In this document: in pieces, positions 11,037 to 22,965 of the stretch
Numbering within the stretch: the stretch's first letter is position 1
Layout of the letters: each line of letters opens with the position of its first letter
NCBI RefSeq assembly: GCF_905475395.1
Contig: NC_058339.1
Span: 12,222,001-12,286,000 of the forward strand
DNA: 64,000 bases
Reading direction: 5' to 3'
DNA from: Chrysoperla carnea
Lineage: Eukaryota; Arthropoda; Insecta; Neuroptera; Chrysopidae
Made by a program: the position numbers and the translations under genes
Notes under the pieces: model-generated
What the model saw: only the letters and a program-made list of their open reading frames with translations
Database searches by the model: none
What the model was told of the DNA's origin: nothing

Positions 11037-11787
11037 ATGCATTATCTACCTATCTATTTAACATAATGAAAAAATTAATAAATCTCAGTAAGTGTATTTA
11101 ATTATTATTATTTTCTAAATTTATAAGGAGAAAATTAACATTTTTTAGTTTCGTGTACAGGCTGAGGCATAAAAATATTATCCTACAGTGGTGAATTTGA
11201 GGCAAAAGGCCATTTAAAAAATAGATTAGCACATTTAAGTAAATCGTTTTGTTTCTGTTTTTTGGTAACAATATCGTTTTGATATCGAAATGCCTTAAGG
11301 GTCTAGCAAGTAAAGTGTACTAGGTACTGGTTATGTTTAAAACTCTTTATGTAGCATTAAATTAAATGACTTAAGTATCAAACTGGAAAGGAAAGTTTGA
11401 TTTGTGTATTTGTGTTTGATATCCAAAAATAACTTTTGAACCCAGAAAGTTGTTCAGATAAAAAAAAAAAGTGAAACATTTAAATCTAAGATCAGGTAAG
11501 TAAATATAATTATATGAAGTTTTGCAGTATATATTATGGATATATGTACAAAAATATATGTAATATATTTAATTGTTGTAGAAACCTTTCACAAATGAAA
11601 TTACGAAATCAATATAGGTAATGCTTTTATTCAAAAAAAATACTGTGTGTTCACTAATCAAATTGTTATTGATTTATAATCAAATGTTGAAATTTCGTAA
11701 AAAATATGATCATCGGAAAATATGCTCGTAAGGTAGTAAAAAGGTTACATTTTAGAGTGAAAAAAGTTTACAATTGTTATAGAAAAC

Positions 11788-12535
11788 TAGCAGATACCCG
11801 CCCACTTTGCTGGACAATTTCTTCTTTTTCAAATAAAGACGATCACGTTATAGCCCTCTTTCGGTGGGGAACTCTTTTGGAAATGAAGTTTTGCCTATGA
11901 TACTCGCTGACATTGTAACTTTCTATAATTCCAGACATTAAATTAACTTGATGTTTATACTTTTTGGATCAAAATTACCCCATCCACCGACTTTCATCAA
12001 ATTTCAAAACAAAATTTTTTTTCCGATTTTCTCGATTTTTTCAAAAGGGTACCCTTAAAAAAATTGCAAAAAATCGAAAAAATTTTTTTTATCTCCAATG
12101 CCGATCAAACTCAGTATACAAGGTAATTTTGACCCAAAAAGTTCAAAAATCGGGTGCATTTGTTGACTGGTCGAATAGTTTTTGAGATACGGACTAAAAT
12201 CGATCCAAATATTGTGATATCTCAAAAACACTGCATCCAATCATTAAATTAACCCGATTTTTATACTTTTTGGATCAAAATTACCCATTCCACCCAGTTT
12301 TATCAAATTCCAAAACAAATTTTTTTTTGCGTTTTTCTCGATTTTTTCAAAGGGGCAAAAAATCGAAAAATTTTTTTTATCTTCAATTTCGATAAAACCC
12401 AGTATATAAGGTAATTTTGACCCAAAAATTACAAAAATCGGGTGCATTTGTTGACTGGTCAAATAGTTTTTGATTTATGGGCTAAAATCGATCCAAATAT
12501 TGCAATATCTCAGAAACTCATGAAACAAAAAAATA
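11788..12535 (-). mobile_element. Family D Helitron-like element with 305-bp tandem units
   Basis: On the minus strand the element ends GCGGGTATCTGCTAG, with CTAG at 11788-11791 followed by T. Just before it is a short GC hairpin region (TCCAGCAAAG / GGGCGGG). The interior holds two copies of a roughly 305-bp unit (about 11930-12235 and 12236-12525). These ends match the Helitron pattern of a 3' hairpin, about ten bases, then CTRR. The classification is an inference. Confidence 0.6.
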
Positions 12536-13164
12536 AAATTAAATAAAAATTTATTTGAAAAAAAGACATTATTTAGTAATAAATTCCGATTCACAGAAAA
12601 AATGGTTACAATTAAAATGTTTTAAAATTAAGTTTCATAAAACTTTGTTTCGAATTTCTTGATTAATTTCTTTAATCGTAATTATTTATTTTCGATTGAA
12701 CTTCGAAAGTACAAAATTATTATTGTATTAAGTTTTATTCATAACGTGATGTGTTTATTATACGTGAGGCATACTGTAAAATAATATGTGGATATTTATG
12801 AAACGTTCTGGAGACCACACCCAGCCTTCAAGCAAGACAACCGGAATTTATAAGACCATATTCTTACATTGTTACGTATATTTTATTAAGTAGTCGGTTG
12901 TATTTTGATTACATTAAATACATCGTAGTTTACCAGTAGCGTAGTTATTGGATACTTGGGTTCGTTAAATTTTATTATTAAATTTAAATTTTTCTGAATT
13001 TCTACAAAGAATTTAATCTATTTGCACCCGTCCATGTAGTTCTATCAACTAGCTTAATCCGTCAGCACTCGCATTTTGAGCATTTTTACTGGAACAAAAT
13101 ACTGGTGTGATTGTCACAACTACATGAGCAGGTAACAAAAAAAATAAAAGGTTTATTCCTGAGC
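12536..13164. other. Gene-free AT-rich stretch
   Basis: No gene, RNA gene or clear repeat copy recognised. Confidence 0.4.
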
Positions 13165-13510
13165 ATAGGTAAGGTTAGGTTAGGTTATATTGGCTGCCCA
13201 GGAAGGCTATACTTCACACTTAGGCTATAGAGCCCATTGTGATACCATATATTTGTTTTACCACCTTTCCACTGATAATTTCATTTATCAGCTCAATTTC
13301 AGAGGCTGAGCTTACCTCCTTCATGCATATACCATGCACTACAACAGCCCATCACAACTATTAATTTAATTAATTTTGTTGCGACGGCAGGAATCGAACC
13401 CGCTACCCTAAGCATACCGCGGACATTTCTTCGAGTCGGATTTAAACTAGCGACATATGGTATACTGTTGGTTTTAGTGTCTTAAGTCCACTGCTCTACC
13501 AATTCCGCTG
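13165..13510 (-). mobile_element. tRNA-derived SINE (family B), longest copy
   Basis: Read on the minus strand, it starts with a tRNA-like head (GGAATTGGTAGAGCAG, an A-box-like segment). A good B box, GGGTTCGATTCC, follows about 95 bp on. The body contains GTTGTGATGGGCTG, ATGCATGAAGGAGGT and ATGGTATCACAATGGGCTC. It ends GGGCAGCCAATATAACCTAA with AACCT repeats. This copy has the clearest Pol III promoter parts and the longest tail. Non-coding and dependent on a LINE for movement. Confidence 0.85.
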
Positions 13511-13551
13511 TCAATGGTTGTTAAAAAGTACAAAAATATCCTATATACTAT

Positions 13552-13893
13552 AAAGATGATCAATTAGTTTATTTCAAATTCACTGTCTATTAGTAACAAC
13601 AATCTTCATCTGGTTGGCTCAATCACATTTGGACTAGGTATGATAGATATGTTTTCGTAAATATGTTATTTTAATTTGTATATTTGCTTTATTTACTCGA
13701 TTATATATTCCAACTAAGTACAATTTGATTTTCCATTAATAAAATGCATGTCTTTAAAATAAAATCAATCTTTTTCATAGAAGTAATGATTTTGTTTATT
13801 TAACTTTAGTGATTTTGTATCAATGAATTCATATTTTAAATTCAATCTCATTCTATTGTAAATACAAATATTTAGCTGTACTTGTTCCAATCA
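13552..13893 (+). repeat. Dispersed repeat, inverted partner at 62780-63145
   Basis: About 340 bp match the reverse complement of 62780-63145 with scattered differences. Landmarks here: GATCAATTAGTTTATTTCAAA, TAGTAACAACAATCTTCAT, ATAAAATGCATGTCTTTAAA, and TGTACTTGTTCCAATC at the end. The repeat abuts a tRNA-like head in both places (the SINE head at about 13480-13510 here). The element type is not known. Confidence 0.75.
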
Positions 13894-13934
13894 TTAGGAA
13901 ATTGTTTGAAATTATTTTTTACTTTATTTCAATA

Positions 13935-14704
13935 CTAGCTGACCCGGTGAACTTCGTATCACCTGCAACTTTTTTTTTTACAACTTTTGGTTCGTGATTA
14001 TGTCAACCTTTAGACTCTAATTTATTTTTGTCAAAAATTAACACTGGTTGTATTATCTACGGTTAAAACGGTATTAGGTTATTAAATGAAACTTGTTGGT
14101 CATTTTAACATGTTTTATGTGTTTTATTAACACAACAAAATATAATCAATACATAACAAAACATAATAAATATGTATATCTATTCAATTTAAAGCTTTTT
14201 GATATACTACGTTTTTAGTTTGGTTTTTCGGAAATATATAAAGACGATGGCTTTCCTACACGTGAACACGCGCCATATAGTTGTTCATGCGAGAAGCATG
14301 GAAATTCTTCTCGAATTCTTGCGATTTGGTATGTTAATAAACATACACAATATAAACAATATGGGAATAAACACAAATAAAACAAAAGTAATGACAAACA
14401 TTCTTCTTGAGTTTCTTCTTGAAATTTTTGGTTATGTTTTACAAACTGAATATAAATAAATAGTATAACTTCGCAGTATACTTGTACGTATCTTTCTATA
14501 TATTGAACAATTTTGGAACACTCTTGGAACCTTGAGGATCAAGCGTAACAATAGCGATTCCGATACAAAATTAATAAATTTTGATTTCTTTAGTTTAATT
14601 TTTGGGTTTTTTTTAATTTAGTTTAGTTTAATTTTGAAAATCGGTCCAGCCGTTTTTGAGTTTTAGCGAGACTAACGCACAGCAATTTATTTTTATATAT
14701 ACAG
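13935..14704 (-). mobile_element. CTAG-ended Helitron-like element (GACCCGG type)
   Basis: The plus-strand left end CTAGCTGACCCGGTGAAC is, on the minus strand, an end in ...CAGCTAG. This end type is widespread in insect genomes. The far side at 14635-14704 carries AATCGGTCCAGCCGTTTTTG and then ATTTATTTTTATATATACAG. The interior is AT-rich and non-coding; a short open frame at 14199-14459 has no recognisable content. Confidence 0.55.
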
Positions 14705-14729
14705 ATCAATAAAATTGAAAAAAAAACCC

Positions 14730-14850
14730 AACTCAACCCACACCCACACCCACACCCACACTCATCCCAACCCAACCCAACCTAACCCAGCCTAACCCAG
14801 CCTAACCCAACCTAACCCAACCTAACCCAACCTAACCCAACCCAACCAAA
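14730..14850 (+). repeat. CCCACA and CCCAACCTAA tandem tracts
   Basis: A (CCCACA)n tract is followed by about eight units of a decamer of the type AACCTAACCC. This resembles the insect telomere repeat (CCTAA)n with every second unit altered. It sits next to the 14704 end of the CTAG element. It is an interstitial or tail-derived tract rather than a chromosome end. Confidence 0.75.
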
Positions 14851-15005
14851 AATTACAAAAATTTTTTTTTATTTAAATTTTTTATGATTTTTTCTATTTT
14901 TACAAATTGCAAAAGTGTAAAAAAATTTTTTGTTTCCAATTTCGATAAAACTAAGTTTATAAGGTAATTTTGACCCGAAAATTACAAAAATCGTGTTTAT
15001 TTGAC
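14851..15005 (-). repeat. Family D satellite fragment
   Basis: Contains the blocks TTTCGATAAAACTAAGTTTA, AAGGTAATTTTGACCCG and AATTACAAAAATCG of the 305-bp family D unit, orphaned from its ends. Confidence 0.6.
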
Positions 15006-15423
15006 CATTAAATGAGCAATTTTCGATATATTTTATGAATCTGACTGTAGAGCCAACATTTTCATTCCGTTCTGTCTCTGAAATTATTCCGCATTGAATC
15101 TAATTATTCCGAAATTGTCCTTTTCATTTCAATTACGATTCATTACTGTTTCGGACACACAGTAATAAGTTGGACATAGACCCAAGATATTTGTTATTCA
15201 TTTTATTACATTAGTTTTTTAACAAACATTTAGAATTTATTGTAAGAGAACACTAAATTATAAAATGAATATTCTAAACAAAGATAGCTCGAAACATATA
15301 TTAAATAGATATATACAGTACAGATAACATTTAATAAATAAAGATCGACATATAAGATTTAAATGTAAGTAGGTTTGAACTATCCTTGTTTAATAAATAA
15401 ATGGTATATGTGCAATTATGAAG

Positions 15424-15576
15424 TCCCACAGGAATGCTGTCGAACGGGATAAAAAGTATCCTATGTTATTCTCGTGGCTCTAAACTACCTCCCTGCCAAT
15501 TTTCAGCTAAATTGGTTCAGCCGTTCTTAAGTTATAAGTAGTGTCACTAACACGACTTTGTTTTATATATATAGAT
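15424..15576 (+). repeat. Fragment of a widespread insect element (GTTCAGCCGTT type)
   Basis: Begins near AAGTCCCACAGGAATG and includes TTGGTTCAGCCGTTCTTAAG, a tail ACACGACTTTGTTTTATATA and TAGATG. This 3' portion is familiar from many insect genomes as part of a non-autonomous element. Its other part is missing here. Confidence 0.55.
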
Positions 15577-15958
15577 GAAACGGCCAACTTCGGTATGAGG
15601 TCGTCATTATTTTAATTATTTTTTCAGTGTACTTGGTGTAAAATGTGCAAAGAAATGATTTAGATACGTCAATGTTCACATATATTTATTTTTGCTTACA
15701 TATAAATTTTATTCAAATATCTTGCTTAAAATATATAAACATATATCCAATCAGAAACTAGAACAATCAAGATTGAAAATTGTTATTTATAAAATTGAGC
15801 GTTAATCGATATTGATTTGTATATTATTAAAATGTTAAATATTGTGTATCTGTATCTGAATCTGAATGTAATAATTATTTGAACCAGTTAGTAATTCAAT
15901 ATTTTTATAGTTCGTATAGGTCTTGAACATGTGAAACAAAAGATTAAGATGATTTTTA

Positions 15959-16305
15959 AAAACAAGTGAAAACAAACAATTGAATGAGTTAGTTGCTGAA
16001 ATACCATGCATAGACAGTGTTGATTACTTTATCACATTACACATATACATGTCACACAAAATGATATTCCCATATAATACATAGTATACAATTAACGCCC
16101 TCAAGAGAAAACAGTGATGTTTACGAAAAAATGTTTCAAACAAAAATTGGTTATTTTTTTATAAGGAATATTTTTTACATTTAAACTTTTGTTCTATCTC
16201 TAACGGTTTACAAGATGGGTACTACGGACCTAAGACCCAATTGATCTATCTTGCTCATTTACGTACTCGACCTCACTGTTTACGTCCTGAGTACGCTGTT
16301 AAGCG
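15959..16305 (-). repeat. Family A partial copy 2
   Basis: Starts at the ACAAGTGAAAACAAAC end and stops abruptly at the ACGTCCTGAGTACGCTG block. Family D unit sequence follows at about 16312-16400, so the second half is missing. Confidence 0.75.
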
Positions 16306-16311
16306 TTAGCG

Positions 16312-16405
16312 TCTTGGAATTTTAGAAGCCCGGTAGATGGGATAATTTTGATCCAAAAAGTATAATAATCAGATTAATTGAATGATTGGATGCAGAGTTT
16401 TTGAG
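16312..16405 (+). repeat. Family D satellite fragment
   Basis: Contains ATAATTTTGATCCAAAAAGT and GATTGGATGCAGAGTTTTTG of the 305-bp family D unit, joined directly to the broken end of a family A copy. Confidence 0.65.
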
Positions 16406-16824
16406 ATATCGCAAGTTTTGTAATTAAGTTTATAACAATTAGACATTTTCAAGATGATTGTATTTCGCTCTCGCTATAATAAGTCAACAGTACTTGTAAT
16501 GTTTACGCTCTATTAATTATAATGCAATAAATATAATGAATATCCAAAAATTGATTATATCTCATCACTTTTTTAAATCTGTAATATTAAATGTAGTTTT
16601 TTGACAATATGTATATTATACAACTAACGGAATATCTTCTTATAGTCTAAGCGCCAAAGACAAAAAAGAAACCAATCGAACACTTCAAGATTATAACGTG
16701 AAAATGGCTGAAAAATATGTTATGCCTGCCAGACTTATAACAATTTGTTAATTGCTATTTATTAGGAATTTTCGAAGCTAAAAAAAAATGTGTATAACTT
16801 GTCTGGCTAACAATTTTTATGTTA

Positions 16825-17026
16825 TGTATATATGAAATATATCAAGGTATACTTAGTTTAGTCCCAAGTTTGTAACGCTTAAAAATATTGATGCTACGAA
16901 CAAAATTTTGGTATGGGTAATCATAAAATCCATTTCCGGTTGTTGTTTCGTCTGTCTGTCTCACGACATAAAATGTGAGACCGAGCTCGGAAATGAGCAA
17001 CATAAGTCAATTGGGTCTTGGGTCCC
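16825..17026 (+). repeat. Family A partial copy 3, truncated by LINE sequence
   Basis: Begins with the TATATATGAAATATATC end and runs through GTCCCAAGTTTGTAACGCTT to CAATTGGGTCTTGGGTCCC, where it ends exactly against LINE-derived sequence. Confidence 0.75.
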
Positions 17027-17345
17027 AGGTGAAGGATGCAGAACATGTATTCTTCGATTGTACACGATTTTTTCACCATTGAAATCATCTAGAAGCAGTT
17101 TTGGGTCAAATTATAATACCAGACAATTTAAGTGAAGGTATACTAACAGGAGAAGTTGAATTGATAGCCACCTGAAACTATGCAGCAACTGTTCTGAAGG
17201 AGCTGCGCAAAGAAGAACGCATCAGGGACACCTAGTAGCGTAGCAGAAGATTAGCTAACGTTTAGCTAACTTAACTGGAGAAAGAAGCCTCCCCGCGAAG
17301 TAATACCTAGTGGTTGTACCACGGGAAGGCAAAGTTAAGAGAAAA
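17027..17345 (+). pseudogene. LINE remnant: C-terminal region and 3' UTR
   Basis: The plus strand encodes DAEHVFFDCTRFF, the conserved segment after the reverse transcriptase in many non-LTR elements. After a one-base shift it continues as EAVLGQIIIPDNLSEGIL and then GEVELIAT, a TGA where Trp is usual, NYAATVLKELRKEERIRD and a stop. The following 100 bp include TTGTACCACGGGAAGG and AGTCGGTATTGACCGTCTGA, which look like R1- or jockey-type 3' UTR. The frameshift and the internal stop show it is dead. Confidence 0.8.
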
Positions 17346-18249
17346 TACGAGGTTTTTAGTCGGTATTGACCGTCTGAGTCCGACATACAACTAGCCTGAC
17401 GATACGTAAACGCATTTTCCTGCCTCTATATAAAAAAAACACATACCACACACGGTAGTCAAACACTATAACTATAATATGGTGTAGCTTTGATCACCCG
17501 TAGCGCGAAATCTACCAGTTAGAAAATTTTGCTGTCCAGAGAGCTTTTGATCAGAATGATTGATGTCTTTGAATAGATCAACTTCCGTGTGGGATCAAGG
17601 TCCTTTCGATTTTTTTTTTGGTTTTTTTATTGACATACAATAATGAAGAATCAGGTTTGCTGGTTACTGTAATTTGTTTTCAGCAAATTAATATTCAACT
17701 TTCGAAGTTGATTCAAAAAAATAAAAAGTAATTTAACATATTTTTAATTTTGAAAACTATTACTTAATGATATTATTTAAGGTAAAACTTACATTGCAAT
17801 TTTTAACATATTTTGTAAAAAAAAAAATGTTTTTTAAGATAATTATGTTATTATAAAAGGTATTATAAACATATGTTATAGACATTTCTTGTATAAAAAC
17901 CGGCAGTTATATTTTTTTTTTTTACAAAAAAAATGAAATAAAAATAATTGAATAAAAATGTAAATTTTTTAAACAACTTTCTAAAAAATTTTATTTTGGT
18001 TTTTAAAAATTCGCTTAGAATTTTATGTCATTCATGAATTATTAAAAATTAATATAATATACGATTTTGTTTGCGAATATTGCGAATTGCTTGCGTACTG
18101 CTTTATATGCGAATTAATCTTGAAAGATTAGACGAAAATTTTCATATTGGGATCTGTATTTTTAATTTTTTCTGCATTAAGGTTTAGGTTATTTTAAAAG
18201 AGTGTATAAATTAATAGTTATAGAAATAGTCTTTATATTTAAAATTGCA
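17346..18249. other. Gene-free AT-rich stretch
   Basis: Possible LINE 3' flank at first, then AT-rich sequence with long A and T runs. Nothing recognised. Confidence 0.4.
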
Positions 18250-18750
18250 ATTGCCCGGCAAAACGGGTGGGTTGAGTTTCTGAGATATCGCAATAATTGG
18301 ATGGATTTTAGTCCGTATCTCAAAAACTATTCGACCAGTCAACAAATGCACCCGATTTTTGAACTTTTGGGGGTCAAAATTACCCTATATACTGAGTTTC
18401 ATCAAAATTGGAGATAAAAAAATTTTTTTCGATTTTTTGAAATTTTTATAAGGGGTACTACCCTTTGAAAAAATCGAGAATATCGGGAAAAAAATGTTTG
18501 TCTTGGAATTTGATGAAACTCAGTGGATGGGTTAATTTTGATCCAAAAAGTATAAAAAGCAGGTTATTTTAATGGTTAGACCTATAGAAAGTTACAATGT
18601 CAGCGAGTAAAACTACATTTTTTTAAAAAGTTAGAAAAATTAAAATCCATAAAATTGTGAACAAAAGGGGGGATAAGTGAAGGCTATAACGTGATAGCCT
18701 TTCTTTTAAAAAGGAGAAATTGTCCAGCAAAGCGGGCTGGTATCTGCTAG
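18250..18750 (+). mobile_element. Family D Helitron-like element 2
   Basis: Ends in the hairpin CCAGC-AAAGCGG-GCTGG, then TATCTG and CTAG at 18747-18750, followed by T. It starts near GCCCGGCAAAACGGGTGGG, itself like a second copy of the terminal block. The interior has one full 305-bp family D unit plus part of another. No coding capacity. Confidence 0.62.
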
Positions 18751-18942
18751 TAAAATAAAAAAGAAAAACTGATACAATTTATTTCTAATTAAAAGAAAGA
18801 AAATTGAAGCAATCATTTCCTTTTCATTCCAATCAATTGTTTTAATTGATATGAATAGGTAATATTTATTAAAAAGTTTTTATCAGAAAAACTGAATTAT
18901 TGACGTAAAATATATTTCCATTTATCTCTATCTCTATTTCTT

Positions 18943-19396
18943 TATATTATAAATGCGAAAGTAAGCATGTTTGTTTGTTTGTTACGCTTTCACGCTAAAA
19001 CTAGTGAATGGTTTTTTAATAAAACTGTACAGCAATATAGCTCATACTTTAGAATAACACATGAGATATAATTTATAAAGATATATTAATTTAAAAAATA
19101 AAAAAAAAAAATTGAAAATTAATTTAATTTGACATTACCATAAATTACAGATTTCTGTAAAAGTAGTCATTTGACATTACCATAAATTACAGATTTCTGT
19201 AAAAATAGTCAATATATGAATAATTACGACCATAGAAAACAATGAATAATTACGGCCATAGAAAGCATTAGAAAACCATACATATATATTATCTGTGTAA
19301 AACCATCTTTACCATTATTTCGAATGTTATAGAAAGGAGATAACCGAGAGCAATCTTTACTTTTAAACCCACCGAAGCGGGTGGGTATCACTCTAG
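18943..19396 (+). mobile_element. TATTATAAATGCGAAAGT-type element ending in CTAG
   Basis: The start (TATTATAAATGCGAAAGTAA, then GTTTGTTTGTTTGTTACGC) is a very common 5' end of a non-autonomous insect element. The 3' end is ACCGAAGCGGGTGGGTATCA, then CTCTAG followed by T. A tandem 43-bp duplication lies inside at 19128-19213. A copy in the opposite orientation lies at 48698-49055. Confidence 0.65.
19128..19213 (+). repeat. Two tandem copies of a 43-bp unit
   Basis: Each copy starts TTTGACATTACCATAAATTA and ends in AGTCA; they differ by one base or so, so the duplication is recent. Confidence 0.9.
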
Positions 19397-22300
19397 TAAA
19401 ATAATAAAAATGATTATATAAATTAAAATAAAAAAAAAAACTTAATAATGCAACAAGTAATTGAATTGCATTTAAAAAACGTTTTAACACACGACAAATA
19501 GTCTATAAAGTATAAAAAAAATGCATGTTGTTGTTATACCCCACTTGTAATACACTGATTGTGAGCACTGACCACGTTGACAGTATTCAGTATTCATAGA
19601 AGTATTCCAACTCCTACAACTTGGTAAAAGTTCTGCACTCACACTTACAAGTTGAGTACTAAAATTCATTTGGACAGACATAGCTGTCAGATACACATGT
19701 GGTACTGTTATAACACAACAAAAACGGTATTTTAAAAAAACTTTATATCGAGACAACACGATACTTAATAAAACAATAATTAAAAGAAAATATATATATT
19801 AATTTAGTGCCTTTATTATTAGTTTTAGTTTATTTTTAAAAATTAATTTGTGAAAAATGTAAAATCAAAAGTTTTCTTAAAAAAAAAGGTTGTGTATTAA
19901 AAAAATAAAAATTGTGTTTTTATAAAATTCGTTTTAACAAAACGGCATTGTTTTGGAATCTTTCGTTGATTTTTCACAGAACTCTTGAGGTAAATTTAAA
20001 AGTATAATTTTTGTTAGTATATTTTTTTATTGATTTAGCCCGTATCATCAAATAACGGTTTAGTTTTTTATTTATTCAATTTATAAAATACTTAAATGAA
20101 CAGTCAAACTGAATTTAAATTATTTTTTGAATATACTGTGACTGCTATTTAAGTTGAAAAATCAATAATAACTTGTTCAATTCTTCAGTTACCTATAATA
20201 TTTATTTATTTATTTATTTTGAAATGATTTTTCTAATAAAAATTTAATAATGGAAGAAAATTTTACAATAGTTTTCAAGTGTTTTAGATTATTTTTCATA
20301 TATAAATAAAATTTTATTGCTTAACACAAACGATTAAATTACATTTAGGGAAAAAATTATTTTTCTCATAGAATCAAAAATATGTTTTGCATGAAATATA
20401 TCAATGAAATTTAGTTTTCTTAGAACATTGTGCAATACAGTAGGATTTTTCCCATAAATAATTATTTACATCAGAAAAAATAGAATTGGGTTTGTTTTAA
20501 AAACTGTGTGCTTTTTATTCTAAGAAGCAATGCTCTATGAATTCTATCTAGGGTCTGATAATCTTCTTAACAGATTTTTAAAGGTCGACAGAAGTGAAAA
20601 CTTAAAACTTTGGAATAACTGTGTTTTTGAATTTTTATATTAACATAGTGCAAGAAATAAAGGTATTTAAAACGAACTTTTTTGATAATGAACCGATTTT
20701 GATGTTTAGGATCTTATTTTGTTCATAATTGCATCTAGAAAAAGGTCTTTAAATTCGTTTGTGACTCTTCTCTGCTCCCTTTTTTCGGAAATTCGACTTT
20801 TAAACCCCAGAGTTACCGAAACGTATTGAAAATAATAAATGAGGATGGAAATACCAATTTGAGGGCTTTTGGGGTTGCTAAATTCGAAGCTGACCATAAA
20901 AAATGTAAAAAATTCAAAATGGCGGCGAAAAAATTCAGCTTTATTCCGTTCCGATAATATAAAACACAGTTTAAATAATTATATTAAGAAAACAATGCCC
21001 TGAGGGTTTTTGAGATTATTATATATTATTCTGGGGATTCACCGAATCCTTCGCTGTTTTGCCTTGCTTGATATCATTCATTAAGGGAGTGAATAAATTA
21101 GTAGCCACAAATTTGGCATGTACTTTCATCCCTTTTTTCCGTTTATTTTATATATTCGCTCCCGTGAGAATTTAAGTATGTATATAAACACTCTTAGATA
21201 TAACTTACCTCTTACGGCTTTGCACCACTTCTAGATTATATATAAGCCAATATAAGTGTCCTTAAATAGAGCAAAACACAAAATAAAAATTCAGGTTATT
21301 TCCGTACTGTTAGGTAGGGTTTGCTACCTAAAACAGGCGGCTATGAAATTTACTAAAACTAATTTAATTATAACCATATAAAATAAAATTACATATTTTT
21401 TAATGTGAATTAAAAGTGTAAAAAATATTTTATTTTTTATTTTTGCAAAAATATAAAAGCTATGACAAATTGAAAACATAAAAATTATTTTATTCTAAAG
21501 AAATTCGATTAGAAATTGTTTCCAAATGATTAGCAATTTAATTTTTAGGTAATAAATAGCTGCTGTATTGTTTTAAAATTTCACGTGAATGATGAAGATA
21601 TACTGTCTCTTATTATATAATTTAAGGAGGGTGACTCGCCAGTAATAGAAAAAAAAAAGAAAGTAGATAAGGATCCGAAATTTTAGTTTTCAGTTTTGAT
21701 CTGTTATTGCACACATAAAATTGCATTCTCTTTTTCTCACCACCTTAAGAGTTAAAAATATTCTTTAGTCCCCCCTACAGTGTCAAAGAAGCTCACATGC
21801 AAATTTTCACGGTCCTAGCCCCAAGATTTCTTTTTGGGGCTGTGCGTTGATTATGCCAGTCGATCAGTTTTGCCAATCGTCGATTATGTCAATCGACGCG
21901 TGTAGATATGTATTATAAAAAACTGGAGTTGATTTTAGTTTCCTGATTAATTATTTATTTTTATATGAACAGAAATTCGATGCCAATTTAAAATACTTAA
22001 AATATGAATAGGAACAAAGTGTTCATGAGAGGAAAGAAAAATTTAGTAGATATTTTACAGAACTGTAACTGTAAGTATTTGTGTATCAAATATGCTCGTT
22101 CTATGATATTTGATTTTGTAAGAAAATCTTTTATACGGTGTTTCCTTTAGAGATTCGTAAAAAGTTTTCCAAGTTCCTATCTTCAATTGGTTTCTCCTCG
22201 ACTTTTTTAGCTAATTAAATCTTTATGAATATAACTTTATAACAATTATATCAGATTTTCGATTTATAAAGAATCATTCGTAACATACTGCTTATGAGAA

Positions 22301-22554
22301 GGATAGTTATAATCATCTTTTGTAAATATTTCAAACCACATAAACTTAAAAAAAACCTTTGTAACACAGACATTTTAGCAATCGTTGATCTTATGGGGTT
22401 TGCATATGCAAAGTTTCATTCCCTTTTTAATCACCCTAGAAGTTAAATTTCCAAAAATCGATTCTTTGTGAGCGTCTACATCTTAAAAAGAGTAACTATG
22501 CTTAATTTCTTCAATCGGATGAATAGTTTAAATTTTTGATTCTAGAATCGTTCT
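19397..22554. other. 3.1-kb stretch with no recognised gene
   Basis: Mostly single-copy AT-rich sequence. 19500-19760 is less AT-rich and unlike the repeats. At 19982-19992, CTCTTGAG is followed by GTAAATTT, which could be a splice donor, but no coding context supports an exon. 20587-20636 matches, in reverse complement, 46550-46600 (block AACTTTGGAATAACTGTG). 20890-20950 contains AAAATGGCGGCG, common in insect repeats. Confidence 0.4.
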
Positions 22555-22595
22555 ATGGCTTCAATTATTCTAGATTCTAGAATAATTGAAGCCAT
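22555..22595. repeat. 41-bp perfect palindrome
   Basis: Arms of 20 bases, ATGGCTTCAATTATTCTAGA, and the exact reverse complement flank a single T. This gives a near loopless hairpin or cruciform. A further TTCTAGAA-type motif lies just upstream at about 22540. Confidence 0.9.
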
Positions 22596-22733
22596 CGTTC
22601 GTTTTATATTTTCAGTGATTTTTTTGTTGTGGTTGCTGCAGTTAAATTTAATTTGCAAGTTTCCGTTTAGTGCCTTTTTATCCGGGAAGATAAAAATAGA
22701 GTATAATTTTTATGACTTACCATAAAATAGTCG

Positions 22734-22965
22734 CCTTATTAGCTCAGTTGGTTAAGGCGTAACCAATTTCGTCCGCGGTAACTAATAGTTGTGATGGGCT
22801 GGTGTAGTGCATGGTTTATGCATGAAGGAGGTGCACCTAGCCTCTGAAATTGAGGAACTTATATATGAAATTATCAGCGGAAAGGTGGTAAAACGCATAT
22901 ATGGTATCACAATGGGCTCTATAGGATAAGTGTGTCCTTTGTGGACAGCCAATATAACCTATCCT
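22734..22965 (+). mobile_element. tRNA-derived SINE (family B), copy 2
   Basis: The head TTAGCTCAGTTGGTTAAGGC is an excellent tRNA A box. The B-box region is deleted; the body (GATGGGCTGGTGTAGTGCAT, CATGAAGGAGGTGCAC, TATCAGCGGAAAGGTGG) follows soon after. The end is GGACAGCCAATATAACCTA. Confidence 0.85.

Noticed and set aside
11964-12462. Several 60-73-residue frames on both strands
   Set aside because: They lie wholly inside the 305-bp family D units and recur with the repeat (also at 34162-34384 and 43999-44475).
14766-14850. Possible telomere
   Set aside because: The tract is short, made of an altered decamer rather than pure TTAGG, and lies inside the window next to a repeat end.
22734-22760. 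Functional tRNA gene
   Set aside because: Only the A-box region matches; the B box is deleted and the sequence continues into the SINE body.
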